Shown piece after piece: positions 27,819 through 35,085 of a DNA stretch of 64,000 nucleotides; positions within the stretch are counted from its first letter, which is position 1, and every line of letters starts with the position of its first letter. The position numbers and the translations under genes were made by a program. The notes under the pieces were generated by a model. That model searched no databases and was not told where the DNA came from. It saw only the letters and a program-made list of their open reading frames with translations. The stretch lies in contig NZ_FTMX01000001.1 of NCBI RefSeq assembly GCF_900156045.1, positions 930,001 to 994,000 of the forward strand, given 5' to 3'. This stretch comes from Peribacillus simplex. GTDB lineage: Bacteria; Bacillota; Bacilli; Bacillales; DSM-1321.

Positions 27819-28587
27819 GGTCTTCAATGAAGGGACACCGGATGAAAAGCTAGCCCTTGGGAATCTGGAACTGCAGATGACAAAAGGCGAATTTGTAACA
27901 GTCATCGGGAGTAATGGAGCAGGTAAATCGACGCTGATGAACATGATATCCGGCAAAATTCTCCCTGATGCCGGTGAAGTCATCATTGATGGGGAAAACG
28001 TGTCGGCCATTGAGGAACATGCCCGTGCTAAAATGATTGGCCGCGTTTTTCAGGACCCCATGCTGGGTACGGCGCCGCATATGACGATTGAAGAAAATAT
28101 GGCAATCGCCTATGGCAGAACCAATAGAAGAGGGTTAGGCTTCGGGGTGACAAAAAAACGGAAAGAGCTTTTTAAAGAATGTTTGGGTACCCTTCACTTA
28201 GGCTTGGAAAACCGGATGACTGCAAAAGTGGGATTATTATCAGGAGGGGAGCGCCAGGCATTATCATTGTTGATGGCGACCTTCACCGATCCTAAAATCT
28301 TGCTTCTTGATGAACATACAGCAGCACTTGATCCTTCCAGGGCAGAGCTTGTTACAAATCTGACGAAGGAAATCGTCGAAAAGAACAAGTTAACGACGTT
28401 GATGGTGACTCACAATATGCAGCAGGCAATCGATCTTGGAAATTCTTTGATCATGATGGATAAAGGACAAATCATTTTTGAAGCAAGAGGTGCTGAAAAG
28501 CAGAAGCTTACCGTTGAAAAACTGCTTAACGAATTCCAGCGCATCAAAGGCGAAAAAATGCTCAATGACCGTGCAGTGTTGATTTAA
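27793..28587 (+). CDS. ABC transporter ATP-binding protein
   Basis: A 264-residue ABC ATPase. Walker A is GSNGAGKST, the signature LLSGGERQALSLLMA, Walker B KILLLDEHTAALDP and the switch His lies in VTHNMQQA. The Walker B Asp is followed by E-H-T rather than the common E-P-T, as in other members of this subclass. ATG 27793 is chosen for the GGGGAGAAGG site; a longer upstream frame lies in the permease gene. It completes the binding protein-permease-ATPase operon, which ends at a strong terminator. Confidence 0.87.
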   Translation: MLQLNQIYKVFNEGTPDEKLALGNLELQMTKGEFVTVIGSNGAGKSTLMNMISGKILPDAGEVIIDGENVSAIEEHARAKMIGRVFQDPMLGTAPHMTIEENMAIAYGRTNRRGLGFGVTKKRKELFKECLGTLHLGLENRMTAKVGLLSGGERQALSLLMATFTDPKILLLDEHTAALDPSRAELVTNLTKEIVEKNKLTTLMVTHNMQQAIDLGNSLIMMDKGQIIFEARGAEKQKLTVEKLLNEFQRIKGEKMLNDRAVLI

Positions 28588-28593
28588 GAAGAG

Positions 28594-28641
28594 AAAAGGC
28601 CCGACCCAGGTGAGATTTAACCTTGGGCCGGGCCTTTTTAT
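28594..28641 (+). terminator. Terminator of the ABC transporter operon
   Basis: AAAAGGCCCGACCCAGG (28594-28610) pairs with CCTTGGGCCGGGCCTTTT (28621-28638), followed by Ts. Confidence 0.92.
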
Positions 28642-28744
28642 TTTAGGGGTGATTAATTAGCTCAGGTCCTATTACTGAAGAAATGCTCGGCATAAGAAAA
28701 ATGGCTATCGTGGGGTGCTCATCCATCTTGAATGATAATCGATG

Positions 28745-29296
28745 TTAATCGCTGTCGGCTGTGCTCCATGATGAACTATCGTTCTTTCTGTTTCCAAAAA
28801 TCATTTTTATGAATGGCTTTTTCTTCGTCTTTTTAGTGGCAGCAGCTTCTTCAGCAGCGAGGAAATAATCAAACGGCTGACTCATTGGTGTTTCTAACGC
28901 TTCGATACGGGCCTCGAGTTTCCTAACGAGTTTGTGCATTTCTTCCATTTCACTTCTGTGCTGTAAAAGCTGATAGGACACAACATCGTCCGCTTTTGTT
29001 TTCAGACCATTTTCAAGCCGGGTGACCCGTTCAAGCAGTTGATCATGTTCTTTATCCGGTTCGGAGTGTTTCTGGATGGTTGCTTTCCTAATTTTTTTCT
29101 CTGAGATGCTGACCTTTTGGAGAATGATGCCCTCGTTCAACTGATCTTGGATTTTTCTCAATAATGCAATGTCTTCATCCGAAAACTGGTAGTGGCCAAG
29201 CTGATTCCGTTCTACTTCCATGTTCAATTGGGTGACCCAGCGTTGAATCGTACTATGGGAAACATTCAGTAACCGGGCAACTGCACTTGTATTCAT
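28745..29296 (-). CDS. racA: Chromosome-anchoring protein RacA
   Basis: A 183-residue protein, the size of B. subtilis RacA. It has an N-terminal MerR-like helix-turn-helix (MNTSAVARLLNVSHSTIQRW, then GHYQFSDEDI), a central coiled coil (about 85-145, LLERVTRLENGL and MHKLVRKLEARIEALE) and a basic/hydrophobic C-terminus (TKKTKKKPFIKMIFG). RacA binds GC-rich inverted repeats near the origin and ties the chromosome to the cell pole through DivIVA at sporulation. ATG 29296 follows an AAAGGGGGA site; an upstream extension has none. In B. subtilis racA is elsewhere in the chromosome. Confidence 0.85.
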   Translation of the reverse strand: MNTSAVARLLNVSHSTIQRWVTQLNMEVERNQLGHYQFSDEDIALLRKIQDQLNEGIILQKVSISEKKIRKATIQKHSEPDKEHDQLLERVTRLENGLKTKADDVVSYQLLQHRSEMEEMHKLVRKLEARIEALETPMSQPFDYFLAAEEAAATKKTKKKPFIKMIFGNRKNDSSSWSTADSD

Positions 29297-29400
29297 CGAG
29301 ATTCCCCCTTTTAGTTGTTGAATTCGATAAGTATGAGGGAATTCCTTTAGAGATGACAAAACATGTATTCATTCGGCAAAGAAAGTGGAATTCCTACGTA

Positions 29401-29449
29401 ATTTGCATAAGGAGCAATCCAAGCCCCCTTGATTGTCCCTTATGCAAAT
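29401..29449. repeat. Long imperfect inverted repeat between racA and the VOC gene
   Basis: Left arm atttgcataaggagcaatcc (29401-29420) and right arm gattgtcccttatgcaaat (29431-29449) pair over about 17 positions with few mismatches. There is no T-run on either strand, so a simple terminator is unlikely. It lies in the racA upstream region and could be an operator, an RNA element or a repeat remnant. Confidence 0.5.
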
Positions 29450-29575
29450 GTTGAGCGTTTTCAGGAATTTTAAGAAGCATTTGTGATGGTGTGGCTGATG
29501 GTCAATCAAGCTATAAAGGGAAAAGTGACCCAGATGTCGAATTTACCCTTAAAACAGGGAAAAAGGAGGACTAGT

Positions 29576-30007
29576 ATGAACAGGATCAACATTATAACTT
29601 TAGGTGTCAGGGATATTACTGAATCATTAAGGTTTTACCGGGACGGGTTGGGATTCCATACATCGATTAAAGAGGACGAACCCGCAATCGTTTTTTTTAA
29701 TAATGCCGGAACGAAACTTGCTTTGTATCCTTTAGAGGAGCTGGCAAAAGACATCAATGAGAAAGAACCGCCTAAGAAAAAGGGTTTTCCGGGCCTTACG
29801 CTCGCTTATAATGCTAAATCAATTGAAGAAGTGGATGATGTGATCAACAAGGCTGAAAAGGCTGGGGGAACAATCGAGAAATCACCTCAGGATGTTGTTT
29901 GGGGAGGATACAGCGGATATTTTTCAGACCCCGATGGTTACTATTGGGAGGTTGCGTATTCGAAGGATTGGAGTTTCGATGAAAATGATATGCTGATCAT
30001 AAAGTAA
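29576..30007 (+). CDS. VOC family protein (glyoxalase/dioxygenase fold)
   Basis: A 143-residue single-module VOC protein: NIITLGVRDITESLRFYRDGLGF at the start, FSDPDGYYWEVAYSKDW at the end. The E in YYWEVA is a typical metal ligand; the position usually held by the N-terminal ligand His is occupied by T in NIITLGV, which makes classic glyoxalase I activity less likely. The AAGGAGG site precedes ATG 29576. Substrate unknown. Neighbours give no hint (divergent from racA, convergent with proI). Confidence 0.8.
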   Translation: MNRINIITLGVRDITESLRFYRDGLGFHTSIKEDEPAIVFFNNAGTKLALYPLEELAKDINEKEPPKKKGFPGLTLAYNAKSIEEVDDVINKAEKAGGTIEKSPQDVVWGGYSGYFSDPDGYYWEVAYSKDWSFDENDMLIIK

Positions 30008-30047
30008 CGCTCCGGAAGGATCACCCTTTATAGGATGTCCGGATCAT

Positions 30048-30097
30048 AAAAAGGGCTGTTGCCTGGCCAATGCCGTAGGTAGTGGCCAGGCAATAGC
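30048..30097 (-). terminator. Terminator of proI
   Basis: On the minus strand GGCTATTGCCTGGCCA pairs with TGGCCAGGCAACAGCC, then CCTTTTTATG. The arms are 30097-30082 and 30069-30054. Confidence 0.85.
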
Positions 30098-30115
30098 CGA
30101 TCATCTTCATGCGGC

Positions 30116-30961
30116 TTACTGCGAAACTACATATTTGGCTAGTTCTTTACTTATTTGATTGCCCATTCGCTTCGATTGCTCTGTCGCTTCTTGTACACAG
30201 GCAATGAATGCTTCTTCCACTTGATGTGCTTGAAGTGCTTTCAGACCTGCTTCAGTCGTTCCGCCTGGTGAAGTTACTTCCTTTCTTAGTACGGCAGGCG
30301 TTTTAGGTGATTTCTGTAACATATCGGCAGCACCCATCAGTGTCTGCAGAATCAATTGCTTGGCGGTTTCGGAATCGAGACCTATTTTTTCTGCTGATTT
30401 TTCCAATGCCTCGACCAAGTAATAAATATAAGCCGGACCGCTGCCTGATAAGCCTGTTACCGCATCTAGCTGGGTTTCGTCGACGACTGCCACCGTACCT
30501 ACCGTTTCAAAAAGGGTAATCGCCGTTTGTAATTGCGAGTCTTTCGTATGACAGTTAGCCGCAAGGGCCGTTGCTGATTTCCCTACAGCTGCCGATGTAT
30601 TAGGCATGGCACGGACGATCGAGAACCGCTTGTTGGCGATTCCTTCCAAGCTTGTTGTATGAACCCCGGCAACAACGGAAATGAACAGCATTTCCTCACG
30701 AATGTATTCTTTTATTGATTGCATCGTTTCTAAAATATCTTTCGGTTTCACCGCCAGTACGACTAGGCTTGCATCCTGTACTAATTGCTGCAGCGATCTT
30801 GTGGCAGTAACACCATATTGGTTCTTTAAATAATCGAACCGATCATCATTTGATTTATTTGTTACAAAAATATTTGCCGGTTCAATTACCTTTTGGGTCA
30901 CCAGCCCCGAAATGATTGCTTCTGCCATCGATCCTGCTCCGATAAACGCGATTTTTTTCAT
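30116..30961 (-). CDS. proI: Pyrroline-5-carboxylate reductase
   Basis: A 281-residue P5C reductase (ProC family; YqjO = ProI in B. subtilis), the last step of proline synthesis. The Rossmann start is KKIAFIGAGSMAEAII, and the ProC signature region is TGLSGSGPAYIYYLVEAL with the later EVTSPGGTTEAGL. ATG 30961 follows an AAGGAGCGG site. A proline-specific T-box leader lies upstream, so expression should rise when tRNA-Pro is uncharged. The position before yqjP/yqjQ (here divergent) is as in B. subtilis. Confidence 0.94.
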   Translation of the reverse strand: MKKIAFIGAGSMAEAIISGLVTQKVIEPANIFVTNKSNDDRFDYLKNQYGVTATRSLQQLVQDASLVVLAVKPKDILETMQSIKEYIREEMLFISVVAGVHTTSLEGIANKRFSIVRAMPNTSAAVGKSATALAANCHTKDSQLQTAITLFETVGTVAVVDETQLDAVTGLSGSGPAYIYYLVEALEKSAEKIGLDSETAKQLILQTLMGAADMLQKSPKTPAVLRKEVTSPGGTTEAGLKALQAHQVEEAFIACVQEATEQSKRMGNQISKELAKYVVSQ

Positions 30962-31008
30962 ATTTACCGCTCCTTTTTCTTTTAAATTTTCGGCCTTTTT
31001 TTGACAAA

Positions 31009-31275
31009 CAAAAAGACCCCTCATCCAATAAAGGACGAAAGGTCTAGCTTCCGTGGTACCACCTTTGTTCAACTTTTCCATAACAAATAAACAGAAAAGC
31101 TGCACTTGAATCCTCTAACGCGGGAATTACGTCAGGTTTTCCTGAAGGCTCATAAGGTAGGTTCAATAATGAGGGGGCGATGAAGCCTTTCAGCACATTC
31201 CGAGCTTCACTCTCTTTACGCCATCATAAATTTACTTGGCCTTAATCAATGCCACGCCGTCTTTAATTACTTGTG
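31009..31275 (-). promoter_or_regulatory. Proline T-box leader of proI
   Basis: The conserved T-box core AAAGGTGGTACCACGG lies at 31065-31050 on the minus strand and is followed by a terminator hairpin (AGACCTTTCGTCC with GGATGAGGGGTCT, about 31046-31011, then Ts). Upstream, stem I carries the specifier context GAACCTACC (31164-31156) with CCT as specifier codon at 31161-31159, which reads tRNA-Pro. Uncharged tRNA-Pro should stabilise the antiterminator formed by the T-box core. Confidence 0.9.
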
Positions 31276-31305
31276 ATTATGAAGGATATATCAGTACTCT
31301 GTCAA
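31276..31305 (-). promoter_or_regulatory. Candidate sigma-A promoter of the proI T-box transcript
   Basis: On the minus strand TTGACA (31305-31300), 18 bp, then CATAAT (31281-31276), right upstream of the leader. Confidence 0.6.
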
Positions 31306-31473
31306 TGATAATATATGCAAGGGCGATAAAAAGTAGACATGAATTATGTGAAAATAATGACAGTGATTTAAAATGCATGTAAAATGGTAATTATACATGT
31401 TAAGTGTACTAGGAATCCTGTTTAGCGTATAAAAAGATTTATATAAATATAATTTTCTAAGGTGGAAAAGATT

Positions 31474-32442
31474 ATGGCGAATTGGAATGGAGATATTGCA
31501 AAACTTGCTTTGCCCACGCCGTTTGCAGTGGGTGATGTGAATGTTTATGTTGTTAAAGGGGATGCTTTAACGCTAATCGATACTGGAGTGAAAACAAAAC
31601 GATCAAAGGAAGCCTTGACTAACGGGCTTGGGGATTTGGGTCTGAAACTGACTGATATCGAACAAATCATTTTAACCCATCATCATCCCGATCATGCTGG
31701 TGCACTAGATTTCTTTGAAAAGGAAATCCCCGTTTATGGACACAAAAACAATCAGCGCTGGCTGACTATCAGTGATGAATTCCTTGAAATCCATAATCGT
31801 TTTTTTCTTGATTATGCCACAAAGTTTGGAGTCGCAGAAGAGCTGAAAAATAAACTGATCCATAGCCGCGACGAAATCAGTTTCCTTAGTGAAAGGAAGC
31901 TTCATGGATATTTGGCTGAGGGAGATGAGCTCCCTGGTCTTCCAGGCTGGAAAGTGATTGAGACTCCAGGGCATGCGCAAAGCCATTTATCCTTTTACCG
32001 GGAAAGTGACGGTGTCATGATTGCAGGCGATCACTTGCTTGCCAAGATCTCACCTAATCCATTAATGGAACCACCTTTACTTCCCGGCGGCATAAGGCCT
32101 CGTCCGTTACTGCAATATAATGCATCACTTCAGAAATTATTGGATCTTTCCATTTCCACTGTTTACTCCGGACATGGATCTGAAGTGGAAGGAGATGCGG
32201 TTGCCGACTTGATTCAATATCGATTCGAGCGGCAGCATAACCGTGCCATGCAGGTGAAAAGCATGCTTCAAGATAGGCCTTTATCGGCCTTTGAAGTGTG
32301 TCAGCAGCTTTTTCCGAAAGTATACCTTCAGGAAGTGGGCCTGACACTTTCGGAAACGGTCGGTCAGCTGGACTATTTAGAAGACTTGGGTGAAGTCGAA
32401 ACAGAAATCCAATCAGGCGTCATTCTGTATTCAATCGCTTAA
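31474..32442 (+). CDS. yqjP: Metallo-beta-lactamase-fold hydrolase (YqjP)
   Basis: A 322-residue MBL-fold protein. The zinc motif is THHHPDHAGALD, further ligands lie in ETPGHAQSHLSFY and AGDHLL, and a last His in YSGHGSEV. A C-terminal helical extension of about 90 residues follows, as in the glyoxalase II-like subgroup with a winged helix-like tail. The substrate is unknown. ATG 31474 has AAGGTGG 8 bp upstream; a GTG at 31462 overlaps that site. yqjQ follows after 23 bp, so the two are co-transcribed. Confidence 0.85.
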   Translation: MANWNGDIAKLALPTPFAVGDVNVYVVKGDALTLIDTGVKTKRSKEALTNGLGDLGLKLTDIEQIILTHHHPDHAGALDFFEKEIPVYGHKNNQRWLTISDEFLEIHNRFFLDYATKFGVAEELKNKLIHSRDEISFLSERKLHGYLAEGDELPGLPGWKVIETPGHAQSHLSFYRESDGVMIAGDHLLAKISPNPLMEPPLLPGGIRPRPLLQYNASLQKLLDLSISTVYSGHGSEVEGDAVADLIQYRFERQHNRAMQVKSMLQDRPLSAFEVCQQLFPKVYLQEVGLTLSETVGQLDYLEDLGEVETEIQSGVILYSIA

Positions 32443-32465
32443 TGTACGCAAGGAGGCTCACTTTT

Positions 32466-33257
32466 TTGAATAAGTTGCAAGGCAAAGTCATTGTTATTAC
32501 CGGTGCTTCCGGAGGGATTGGCAAGGAAGTTGCCATTCAAAGTGCAAGGCAGGGAGCCCGTCTCGTCCTCTTGGCCAGAAGCCTGGATAAATTACTGCAG
32601 CTAAAGAATGAACTGATCACCGAATATGGGATTGATGCATATGCCTATAAGCTTGATGTTGCAGATACTGATCAGGTGACAAATGTATTTAATGACATCC
32701 ATGCGCAAATAGGAGAAGTGGATGTGTTGGTCAACAATGCTGGTTTCGGCACGTTTAAAGAAGCACAGGATACGGAATTGAATGAAACGAAAGCAATGTT
32801 TGCTGTCAACGTCATTGGATTAATGGCCTGCACAAAGCTGGTTCTTCCGTATATGAAGCAGAGAAAAGCGGGGCATATCATCAACATAGCTTCACAGGCC
32901 GGTAAAATCGCCACTCCTAAATCAACATTGTACTCTTCGACCAAGTTCGCGGTTCTTGGCTATTCAAACGCACTTCGGCTCGAGCTGATGGACGATCATG
33001 TGTTTGTGACCACCGTCAATCCTGGCCCCATTGAAACCAATTTCTTTAACATTGCGGATGAATCGGGTACATACTTAAAGAATGTTGAAAAATTCATGCT
33101 TAAGCCAGGAGATGTCGCTGCCAAAATCGTAGCGGCGATGCTGACCAATAAGAGGGAAATCAATCTACCTGGCTGGATGAATTTTGCTGGGAAATGGTAT
33201 AACATGTTTCCAAAGATCACCGAAACATTAGGAAAAAAAGCATTTTTTAAAAAGTAG
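32466..33257 (+). CDS. yqjQ: Short-chain dehydrogenase/reductase (YqjQ)
   Basis: A 263-residue classical SDR: cofactor motif TGASGGIGKEVA, NNAGFGTF, and the catalytic pair in YSSTKFAVLGYS with the Ser in INIASQAGK. The start is TTG 32466, with AAGGAGG (32450-32456) 9 bp upstream; ATG 32442 would place the ribosome site inside the gene. The substrate is not known; the C-terminus (GWMNFAGKWYNMFPK) resembles DltE/YqjQ-type SDRs that may act on lipids. It is followed by a very strong terminator. Confidence 0.87.
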   Translation: MNKLQGKVIVITGASGGIGKEVAIQSARQGARLVLLARSLDKLLQLKNELITEYGIDAYAYKLDVADTDQVTNVFNDIHAQIGEVDVLVNNAGFGTFKEAQDTELNETKAMFAVNVIGLMACTKLVLPYMKQRKAGHIINIASQAGKIATPKSTLYSSTKFAVLGYSNALRLELMDDHVFVTTVNPGPIETNFFNIADESGTYLKNVEKFMLKPGDVAAKIVAAMLTNKREINLPGWMNFAGKWYNMFPKITETLGKKAFFKK

Positions 33258-33303
33258 GCTAGACTTTCGATACGAAAAGGCGAAAGTCGGTCTAATAATA
33301 GGC

Positions 33304-33336
33304 AAAGGGGAATGTCGATGACATTCCCCTTTTTGA
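33304..33336 (+). terminator. Terminator of yqjP-yqjQ
   Basis: A perfect 13-bp stem AAAGGGGAATGTC with GACATTCCCCTTT, 3-nt loop, T-run. A second hairpin (agactttcg region, about 33261-33292) precedes it. Confidence 0.92.
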
Positions 33337-33416
33337 AATGACCAAAGGTTTCTTTTTTTAATAAATTGGTAACTATTTCATGGGGAATCCGTCTATTTCT
33401 AGTAGGAGGGATTTGT

Positions 33417-33932
33417 ATGAAGATGATAGTGAACCTTTATATATCTGTATTCGTTGCCTTTATTCTGGGTAGCTGTCAATCCCCTGATGAATTTATTGAT
33501 AAGGGGGAAGAAGGTTTCATTACGGATCTTGACGATAAAAGGATTTTGATTAAAGGGACGTATTATAAGGTGACCAATGATACATATATTCAAGATCAAC
33601 ATGGTAATGACCTCGAATATTCCGACCTGGAAATCGGAATGAAAGTGAAGCCATGGCACAGGGGCGGGGTGAAGAAATCATTTCCTGGGAAAGCGGAAGC
33701 GGAACTGATTCTTGTTTTGACGGATGAAAAAAGCTTAGCTGAACAAAGGGCGGTCACTGCTGCCCTCGATCATGTCAGCAAAGCGGAAAGCCAGCGGTTC
33801 ATGGTTCTCGAAGTCGTCCATTTACCCTCAGAGCATGTTTATAATATCGAAATGATGAATCGTTCCAACTTAGACTCTTCTTTTTTGGTGACAGTAGAGG
33901 ATTTAACGGATGAAATATTATATATAAAATAA
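33417..33932 (+). CDS. Putative lipoprotein (DUF3221-like)
   Basis: A 171-residue protein with a short signal peptide (MKMIVNLYISVFVAFILGSC) and lipobox LGSC, then a beta-rich domain starting EEGFITDLDDKRILIKGTYY and IGMKVKPWHRGGV, which resembles the DUF3221/OB-like lipoproteins of Bacillus. It is predicted to sit on the outer face of the membrane; function unknown. AGGAGGG lies 6 bp before ATG 33417. It is monocistronic: terminators lie on both sides. Confidence 0.7.
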   Translation: MKMIVNLYISVFVAFILGSCQSPDEFIDKGEEGFITDLDDKRILIKGTYYKVTNDTYIQDQHGNDLEYSDLEIGMKVKPWHRGGVKKSFPGKAEAELILVLTDEKSLAEQRAVTAALDHVSKAESQRFMVLEVVHLPSEHVYNIEMMNRSNLDSSFLVTVEDLTDEILYIK

Positions 33933-33935
33933 AAT

Positions 33936-33975
33936 AACCGGACTGAATCACTGTGGAATTCTGTCCGGTTGTTTT
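33936..33975 (+). terminator. Terminator of the DUF3221-like gene
   Basis: AACCGGAC (33936-33943) pairs with GTCCGGTT (33963-33970), followed by GTTTTA. Confidence 0.75.
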
Positions 33976-34014
33976 ATGGGTATTCGCTCACAAGAATAGG
34001 CTCTTGTTCTGATT

Positions 34015-34674
34015 TTATAAAGTTTTCGCACCTAAATATTTTGGTTTCCAATAAGAATTATCCATATCCGTGATGGTTATTCCTTTAGAAGACGTAGCAC
34101 TAATGAATTGACCATTTCCGATATAGATTCCAACATGGGATACACCTGTTCTTCCAGAAGAAGTATCAAAGAATACAAGATCACCCTTAGCTGGTGAAGA
34201 TACTTTTAAACCTGTATTGGAATAGAGCAATGATGTTGTACGCGGTAAGGTAATTCCTTGCGATTTCTGGAATACATAATAGACGAAGCCTGAGCAGTCG
34301 AATCCAGTCGGTGTCGTCCCGCCCCATTTGTAAGGTTTGCCTATTAAGGTTTTTGCATAGCTTATCAGGCTTGTATTATTGACTTTATAAACACCAAGCG
34401 CATTAAATGTGCCCCGGCCGGCAATTCCATCGACAGTTAACCCTTTGGCTTTCTGGAATTTTTTTACTGCGGATACAGAATAGGTGCCGTAATATGTAGT
34501 CAGTGAACCTGAATATGTGAAATAACCTTTGGTTTTTAAAAGTTGTTGTAGTTGTTTGACATCGCTATGTGTCATTCCGGGTCTGAGGGTTTGATCTCCA
34601 ATATTTGCAAAGGCTTGCAGTGGGGTTAGCATCATGGCAGATGCAACAGCAGCTGAAGCGATCCATTTCTTCAT
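34015..34674 (-). CDS. Secreted NlpC/P60 peptidoglycan endopeptidase with PG-binding domain
   Basis: A 219-residue exported protein: signal peptide (MKKWIASAAVASAMMLTPLQAFA), a peptidoglycan-binding type 1 domain (about 30-95, LRPGMTHSDVKQLQQLLKTK and SAVKKFQKAKGLTVDGIAG), and a C-terminal NlpC/P60 domain with the nucleophile Cys in GFDCSGFVYYVF and the His in VSHVGIYIGNGQF. It probably cuts D-Glu-DAP bonds in the wall. ATG 34674 has GAGAGG 11 bp upstream; ATG 34683 is too close to it. A WalR-type box and promoter lie upstream, as expected for a growth-linked autolysin. Confidence 0.88.
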   Translation of the reverse strand: MKKWIASAAVASAMMLTPLQAFANIGDQTLRPGMTHSDVKQLQQLLKTKGYFTYSGSLTTYYGTYSVSAVKKFQKAKGLTVDGIAGRGTFNALGVYKVNNTSLISYAKTLIGKPYKWGGTTPTGFDCSGFVYYVFQKSQGITLPRTTSLLYSNTGLKVSSPAKGDLVFFDTSSGRTGVSHVGIYIGNGQFISATSSKGITITDMDNSYWKPKYLGAKTL

Positions 34675-34713
34675 AATTTCCATTTCCTCTCTATCTATCT
34701 ATAATTCTTAACA

Positions 34714-34741
34714 ATATTATCCTACAATACCATTATGACAA
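34714..34741 (-). promoter_or_regulatory. Candidate promoter of the NlpC/P60 gene
   Basis: On the minus strand TTGTCA (34741-34736), 16 bp, TAATAT (34719-34714). Confidence 0.45.
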
Positions 34742-34756
34742 TTAGACATAATTTTG

Positions 34757-34773
34757 GTTACAGTTTCATTACA
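34757..34773 (-). promoter_or_regulatory. WalR (YycF) box upstream of the NlpC/P60 gene
   Basis: On the minus strand the sequence is TGTAAT-GAAAC-TGTAAC, a perfect match to the WalR consensus TGTWAH-N5-TGTWAH. It ends 15 bp upstream of the candidate -35, a position suited to activation. WalRK activates D,L-endopeptidases such as lytE and cwlO in B. subtilis. Confidence 0.65.
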
Positions 34774-35017
34774 AAAAATGAGCAGTAAGACTGAATTATA
34801 AATAGACGAAAGCCTATTGAAAAGGGGGGACGAATTTTAAAAAAATGAGCATATGGATCCATTAAAAATTATTCAAGCTACTAACTGATTCTTTTTCTAA
34901 AAAACAATTTGGATATGTAGTTTAAATTTGGTATTTTATCCATTTTAAGTATCAATTATATTTTTCAAGGAAATTACAATAAAAAGTAGAAATTTGTATG
35001 AAAACTTCCATTGAATA

Positions 35018-35031
35018 AGAACGTATATTCG
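35018..35031. promoter_or_regulatory. LexA (SOS) box 1 upstream of polYB
   Basis: AGAACGTATATTCG has the GAAC-N4-RTTC form of the Bacillus LexA box (consensus CGAAC-N4-GTTCG). Confidence 0.65.
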
Positions 35032-35056
35032 GTTAAAGTTATGAATATAATAAAAG

Positions 35057-35070
35057 CGAACGTATATTCT
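35057..35070. promoter_or_regulatory. LexA (SOS) box 2 upstream of polYB
   Basis: CGAACGTATATTCT repeats the same 12-bp core (GAACGTATATTC) as box 1, 39 bp further on and 15 bp before the start codon. Apart from these boxes and the WalR box, the 34675-35085 gap is AT-rich with nothing else recognised. Confidence 0.7.
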
Positions 35071-35085
35071 TGTTAGGGTGAAGAA

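Noticed and set aside
28745-29296. MerR-family metal or drug sensor
   Set aside because: The N-terminal helix-turn-helix is MerR-like, but length, coiled coil and basic C-terminus fit RacA better.
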